From positions 1,096 through 7,241 of the forward strand of contig VBBV01000004.1 in NCBI GenBank assembly GCA_005883695.1: 6,146 nucleotides of DNA. Reading direction: 5' to 3'. The position numbers and the translations under genes were made by a program. Origin of the DNA: Candidatus Bathyarchaeota archaeon (GTDB taxonomy: Archaea; Thermoproteota; Bathyarchaeia; 40CM-2-53-6). Below, piece after piece: positions 4,967 through 6,146 of the stretch (positions are counted from its first letter, which is position 1; each line of letters starts with the position of its first letter). Below the pieces are notes generated by a model. The model made no database searches. It was given only the letters and a program-made list of their open reading frames with translations, and had not been told where the DNA came from.

Positions 4967-5479
4967 TTGTACTGTGAGGTTTGCGGGAGCGAGATAGTCG
5001 GTAAGCCCGGCAGGTCTCTAGTGGAAGGCGCGACCCTGATCGTTTGCCAGCAATGTTCGAGCTTGGGGAAGGAGCTTCCGGGTTTTCCCGAGAGAAGGCA
5101 AAGAAGACCCCTGCTCGGTTCGGTGACGTCGCATACTAGAACTCCGATCGAGAGCCTGCCGAAAGCGGTAGAAGAGTCGGATCTAGTCGAGGATTATCCT
5201 GAGATCGTGAAGGAAGCTCGTGAGAAGCTCGGCTTGTCACAGACGGATCTCGCATTCAAGGCGAAGGAGAAGGTGACGGTGATCCAGAAGATCGAGCTGG
5301 GCAAGATACTGCCGACGATGCGATTGACCAAGGAACTAGAACATATACTACGGGTCAAGTTGCTCGCGCCGAGAGCAGAGCTTGAGGTTTCCACCATTCC
5401 GGTCAGGCAAGTCGGGCGTAGAGAGCTAACCCTCGGCGATATAGCGCTAGTAAGGCATAGGGATCCGGAAAACAAGTAA
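4967..5479 (+). CDS. Archaeal multiprotein bridging factor 1 (aMBF1)
   Basis: The protein has 170 residues in the archaeal MBF1 layout. An N-terminal zinc ribbon has Cys3-x2-Cys6 (YCEVCG) and Cys27-x2-Cys30 (VCQQC). A basic linker (about 40-70) leads to a Cro-type helix-turn-helix, residues 78-133, with AREKLGLSQTDLAFKAKEK and VIQKIELGKILPTMRLTKEL. The C-terminal tail, with RRELTLGDIALVRHRDPENK, is typical of the archaeal family. Known homologues bridge TBP and activators in eukaryotes; the archaeal protein associates with the small ribosomal subunit, which suits the NAC neighbour. The start is TTG at 4967-4969: an in-frame TAA at 4958 excludes longer forms, and the zinc ribbon begins right after it. 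No Shine-Dalgarno site is seen, so a short or absent leader is likely. It is divergent from the PUA gene. Confidence 0.93.
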   Translation: MYCEVCGSEIVGKPGRSLVEGATLIVCQQCSSLGKELPGFPERRQRRPLLGSVTSHTRTPIESLPKAVEESDLVEDYPEIVKEAREKLGLSQTDLAFKAKEKVTVIQKIELGKILPTMRLTKELEHILRVKLLAPRAELEVSTIPVRQVGRRELTLGDIALVRHRDPENK

Positions 5480-5629
5480 AACCTAACTCCGCGCAAGCCT
5501 GACTCTAGAAGCTAGTTTCCACAAGCTCCTTCTTGCAAATCTTACTATTTCTCTGACTATCTTTCTCGCGTAACTTTTCATTTCCTCCTAACTAATTTTT
5601 TCTGCTAACTATTATGTGACCCCCCGGGG

Positions 5630-5673
5630 GGCCGATTTCCCCACGCGCGCCCTTCACGAAATCAGCCGTTTTT
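5630..5673 (+). terminator. Terminator-like hairpin with T5 tail
   Basis: GGCCGATTTC (5630-5639) pairs with GAAATCAGCC (5658-5667) in nine of ten positions, with one C-A mismatch. The loop is 18 bases and C-rich, and the stem is followed by G and five T (5669-5673). It overlaps the last two G of the C6G6 palindrome, so the two structures would compete. It could end a long aMBF1 3' UTR or a separate small RNA. Confidence 0.45.
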
Positions 5674-5721
5674 CCCGGACCCGACCATATCTGTCCAGTG
5701 ATCGGTGATTCTCTCGTAAAG

Positions 5722-5730
5722 CATTATTTA
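5722..5730 (+). promoter_or_regulatory. TATA-like box of the DUF996 gene
   Basis: CATTATTTA is centred 28 bases before the ATG at 5754. That is the distance expected for a leaderless transcript starting at or near this codon. The ATG at 5733 would lie only seven bases from the box centre and so upstream of the transcript start. Confidence 0.4.
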
Positions 5731-5753
5731 CCATGAATAGAATCGCAACTATC

Positions 5754-6146
5754 ATGGCTTCCCTCAGCCAGGCAAAGACGCTTGGCGGAATAGGCGGGAT
5801 ACTTGCCCTGCTGTTTTGGCTTCCCGCCCACGTGGGGATCGTCTTTTTGATAGCTGGACTCGTTTTGATGCTTTTCGCTGTGAAGAATATTGCTGACACG
5901 GTCGGAGACCAAACGATCTTCAGCAATATGACATACTCTGTTGTCTTAGCAATCATAGGACCAATTATCGCCACCGTAGTCCTGCTCGCCGCTGCCGCGT
6001 CACTCTTCAGCGCTTTCAGCGGTTTCACACCAGGAACAATGACTATCCCTAGCGGATTTTGGGCCGCACTTGGGTTCGTGGTCTTGGCGGGCGTTATACT
6101 GTGGGTTTGCATTCTGATCTCGACGGTTTTCGTCAAGAGAAGCTAC
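5754..6146 (+). CDS. DUF996-family integral membrane protein (3' end cut by the window)
   Basis: The frame is open to the window end, giving 131 visible residues. The N-terminus MASLSQAKTLGGIGGILALL is the hallmark of the DUF996 family of small archaeal and bacterial membrane proteins of unknown function. Four hydrophobic segments are visible at about residues 11-24, 27-43, 61-86 and 102-126, with a polar loop NIADTVGDQTIFSNM (45-59) between the second and third; this loop is also a family feature. VKRSY after the last helix looks like the cytosolic end of a helix. The start at 5754 is preferred over the in-frame ATG at 5733 because family members begin a few residues before LGGIG and because the upstream TATA-like box fits a leaderless start there. 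The shorter start drops only seven residues. Family call is good; function is unknown. Confidence 0.8.
   Translation, partial: MASLSQAKTLGGIGGILALLFWLPAHVGIVFLIAGLVLMLFAVKNIADTVGDQTIFSNMTYSVVLAIIGPIIATVVLLAAAASLFSAFSGFTPGTMTIPSGFWAALGFVVLAGVILWVCILISTVFVKRSY

Larger units (their letters stand above)
5480..5753. other. Non-coding gap with pyrimidine tract and structured GC elements
   Basis: No gene is seen. After the aMBF1 stop the plus strand is pyrimidine-rich (about 5515-5605), with a T6 run at 5596-5601 that could end the aMBF1 transcript. CTAACTA occurs twice (5588-5594 and 5605-5611) around this T-run. CCCCCCGGGGGG (5620-5631) is a perfect 12-base palindrome. A hairpin with a T5 tail follows (5630-5673). 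The last 30 bases hold the DUF996 promoter. A small RNA in about 5500-5675 is possible but has no recognised family. Confidence 0.4.

Noticed and set aside
5733..5735. ATG at 5733 as the DUF996 start
   Set aside because: It would add seven residues not typical for the family and lies only three bases after the TATA-like box. The GGTGAT at 5704-5709 is 23 bases away, too far to act as its ribosome binding site.
5654..6136. A 160-codon minus-strand frame opposite the DUF996 gene
   Set aside because: The plus strand encodes a clear DUF996 N-terminus with membrane helices; the antisense frame has no family match and covers the DUF996 promoter.

Overview
The window looks archaeal. Evidence: a homodimer-type archaeal NAC gene (NAC plus UBA domain), an archaeal MBF1 (zinc ribbon plus Cro-type HTH), a C2-PUA protein of the kind fused to archaeosine tRNA-guanine transglycosylases, a DUF996 membrane protein, TATA-box-like elements at a fairly constant distance ahead of several genes, and frequent TTG starts. 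Base composition is near balanced. A Bathyarchaeia-like, Thermoproteota or Thermoplasmata-like genome from a metagenome would fit, but lineage cannot be fixed from this sequence alone.

Layout. (1) 1-459, plus strand: the C-terminal part of a class I SAM-dependent methyltransferase, cut by the window edge and followed by a terminator-like hairpin. (2) 460-713: non-coding, with a low-complexity P/Q-type patch and the HxlR promoter. (3) 714-1067, plus: an HxlR-family regulator with an unusual N-terminal cysteine cluster. (4) 1083-1883, minus, convergent with HxlR: a KaiC/RecA-fold protein that seems to have lost its P-loop. (5) 1932-3473, minus: a fused glutamate formimidoyltransferase/formimidoyl-folate cyclodeaminase (FTCD). 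(6) 3556-4890, minus: PUA protein, NAC and an MTH1-like Nudix hydrolase, closely spaced, with a stem-loop over the Nudix stop codon. (7) 4967-5479, plus, divergent from the PUA gene: aMBF1. (8) 5480-5753: non-coding, with a C6G6 palindrome and a second terminator-like hairpin. (9) 5754 to the end, plus: a DUF996 four-helix membrane protein, cut by the window edge.

How the genes relate. PUA-NAC and the divergent aMBF1 form a small neighbourhood tied to translation: RNA binding, nascent-chain binding at the ribosome exit, and a ribosome/TBP-associated factor. The Nudix enzyme is probably co-transcribed with NAC but does a different job, nucleotide-pool sanitation. FTCD has its own promoter and Shine-Dalgarno site and stands alone, with no histidine-degradation gene in view. 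The HxlR regulator and the KaiC-like protein meet tail to tail and need not be functionally linked.

I do not see CRISPR arrays, tRNA or rRNA genes, insertion sequences or a clear new multi-gene system. The points most worth a second look are the cysteine cluster of the HxlR protein, the inverted repeat centred on its TATA box, the P-loop-less KaiC-like protein, the altered Nudix box, the stand-alone C2-PUA protein beside NAC and aMBF1, and the structured gap at 5480-5753.
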